Shown: positions 12,835 through 14,047 of the stretch, piece after piece
Layout: each line of letters starts with the position of its first letter
How positions within the stretch are numbered: position 1 is the first letter of the stretch
Assembly (NCBI GenBank): GCA_014801065.1
Contig: JAAVEX010000092.1
Coordinates: forward strand, 1-14,047
From: Barnesiella sp.
GTDB taxonomy: Bacteria; Bacteroidota; Bacteroidia; Bacteroidales; Muribaculaceae
Direction of reading: 5' to 3'
Length of the DNA stretch: 14,047 nt
The notes under the pieces: generated by a model
What the model was told of the DNA's origin: nothing
Seen by the model: only the letters and a program-made list of their open reading frames with translations
Databases searched by the model: none
Made by a program: the position numbers and the translations under genes

Positions 12835-13872
12835 CTATTGTTTTTTCTTGCCGGCCAGCATGCCGCAGGCAGCCATGATATCCTCGCCACGCGAGGCGCG
12901 AATGGTGGCTGTGATGCCACGCTCGTTGAGCCTGTCGCGGAAGGCAACCATGGTTCGCTCGGTGGCCGACTGCAGATCGACCCCTTCGAAAGCATGGAAG
13001 CGGATCAGATTGACGCGACAGCTCATGCCGCGCAGCAGCCGCGCCAACGCATCGGCATGGCGGAGATCGTCGTTGACCCCCCGCCACATTATATATTCAA
13101 CCGACAGACGGCGCTGATGAGCCCAGTCGTAATGTCGCAGCAGATCAATCACGGCCGTAAGCGGATAGGCTTTCTCCACCGGCATCAGCCCCTCGCGTTC
13201 AGCGGAAAAAGGAGAATGGACACTGATGGCGATATGCACCTGAGTGTTTTCGATCAGATGGCGGAGCGCATCGAGCTTGCCTATGGAAGAAACAGTGATG
13301 CGCTTCGGACTCCAGGCAAAACCCCAGCGCGAAGTCATCACCTCGATAGCCTGTTCTACGGCCTGAGGATTGTCCATAGGCTCTCCCATACCCATAAACA
13401 CAATGTTGGTCAACCGCTCACTCTCCTGCACCGACATGATCTGATTAATGATATCTCTTGCGGTCAGATTGCCGTGGAATCCCTGCCGACCGGTCATGCA
13501 AAACGAACAGTTCATCTTGCATCCGGCCTGCGAACTGACACAAAGAGTGGCGCGGTCGCCATCAGGGATCATCACCGTCTCAATGTCGCGGCTCCCTACA
13601 CCGTCAAAGAGATATTTGACAGTGCCGTCGACCGACACCGTGCGCAGCTTGGGCACCGTTTTTCCAACGCAATAGGCGGCTTTCAGCCTTTCGCGGCCGG
13701 CCAGAGAAATATCTGTCATTTCGTCGATCGAGCTTACCCGACGCACATACAGCCACCTGGCCATCTGCCCGGCAGCAAAACGAGGCAATGAACATTCGGC
13801 AGCCACACGCTCAAGATCGGCGAGCGTCATCCCAATCATAGGGCGCAGATTTTCAGAACTTTGCATAACCAT
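12835..13872 (-). CDS. rlmN: 23S rRNA (adenine-2503-C2)-methyltransferase
   Basis: A 345-residue radical SAM methyltransferase that modifies A2503 of 23S rRNA (and A37 of some tRNAs in E. coli), aiding translational accuracy. TLCVSSQAGCKMNCSFC carries C111 (E. coli C118 equivalent) and the 4Fe-4S cysteines C118, C122 and C125. MGMGEPMDN (160-168) is the SAM-binding GGEP-like motif. C336 in SRGEDIMAACGML is the methyl-carrying cysteine (E. coli C355 equivalent). All catalytic residues are present. The ATG at 13870-13872 is preferred; another in-frame ATG lies two codons later. No convincing TAnnTTTG box is visible in the 18 bp between the ATG and the family A element, so its promoter may lie in or beyond the insertion. 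Confidence 0.96.
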   Translation of the reverse strand: MVMQSSENLRPMIGMTLADLERVAAECSLPRFAAGQMARWLYVRRVSSIDEMTDISLAGRERLKAAYCVGKTVPKLRTVSVDGTVKYLFDGVGSRDIETVMIPDGDRATLCVSSQAGCKMNCSFCMTGRQGFHGNLTARDIINQIMSVQESERLTNIVFMGMGEPMDNPQAVEQAIEVMTSRWGFAWSPKRITVSSIGKLDALRHLIENTQVHIAISVHSPFSAEREGLMPVEKAYPLTAVIDLLRHYDWAHQRRLSVEYIMWRGVNDDLRHADALARLLRGMSCRVNLIRFHAFEGVDLQSATERTMVAFRDRLNERGITATIRASRGEDIMAACGMLAGKKKQ

Positions 13873-13890
13873 AGCATATTTATGATTTCA

Positions 13891-14047
13891 GAAACTGTTT
13901 AAATTTATGCAAAAAGTTTTTATATGCTCTGATTTTAATGATCTTTCAGGCGATTTTTGCCAAGTCTTATCGGTCACGATGCCCGCATCGCTCCCTCTTC
14001 AACTTGCAAAACTCATCCTGAAATATCCTAAAAATCTTTCGCACATA
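13891..14047. mobile_element. MITE-like hairpin element, family A copy 3 (cut by window end)
   Basis: It is inverted relative to copies 1 and 2, begins GAAACTGTTTAAATTTATG and is preceded by TCA (13888-13890), fitting a TNA target site. The interior matches the complement of copies 1 and 2 with about ten substitutions, the most diverged copy here. The cap CGATGC-CC-GCATCG lies at 13977-13990. The last bases (CGCACATA) are the start of the second terminal repeat, so only about 15 bp plus the second target duplication are missing. It lies 18 bp upstream of the rlmN start codon. Confidence 0.75.

Noticed and set aside
1..14047. CRISPR array, tRNA/rRNA genes, phage or defence genes
   Set aside because: No regularly spaced direct repeats, no tRNA- or rRNA-like sequence and no nuclease, integrase or transposase motifs were seen. 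The repeats present are dispersed hairpin elements.

Overview
The window looks like a chromosomal stretch from a Bacteroidales bacterium, plausibly a Muribaculaceae/Prevotella-type gut commensal. The signs are TAnnTTTG -7 promoter boxes, almost no Shine-Dalgarno sequences, a DUF4369-type lipoprotein, a C10 (streptopain-like) protease with a BspA-type leucine-rich repeat and a YDLQGRR-type tail, a GH123/DUF4091 protein, and a DUF2752 plus CD225 gene pair. The family-level placement is inference, because no rRNA or marker phylogeny was possible.

Layout. Positions 1-1573 are AT-rich and accessory-like. They hold two kinds of small inverted-repeat element and one lone gene (492-1118, minus) for a putative DNA-binding protein with its own promoter and a possible operator. 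Positions 1574-4167 (minus) are a lipoprotein-comM gene pair. Positions 4300-8184 (plus) encode two exported proteins: an outer-membrane phospholipase A (pldA) and a large C10 protease. Positions 8195-10910 (minus) are a tight five-gene operon transcribed in the order dtd, MazG-like pyrophosphohydrolase, deoC, GYF_2/CD225 membrane protein, DUF2752 membrane protein. Positions 10998-12749 (plus) encode a secreted GH123-like glycosidase. A strong bidirectional terminator separates it from rlmN (12835-13872, minus). A further repeat begins 18 bp upstream of rlmN and runs off the right edge.

The most interesting material is the repeats. A ~172-bp element occurs at 280-451, 1391-1574 and 13891-14047 (cut off by the window end). 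It has 21-bp terminal inverted repeats, and each whole copy is an imperfect palindrome capped by CGATGC-GG-GCATCG. The flanks fit 3-bp TNA target duplications (TTA/TTA, TAA/TAA, TCA/?). One copy sits exactly at the comM stop codon and supplies the last base of it. Another splits an older 12-bp repeat end. The third lies in the rlmN 5' region. A second, unrelated 156-bp element (102-257) has the same giant-hairpin design, with two exactly 77-nt arms around a 2-nt loop. No transposase is encoded in the window, so these are non-autonomous (MITE-like) elements or structured-RNA repeats.

Functionally the genes are mostly housekeeping (tRNA proofreading, nucleotide clean-up, deoxynucleoside catabolism, rRNA methylation) or envelope/secreted functions. 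I found no defence system, CRISPR array, tRNA or rRNA gene.
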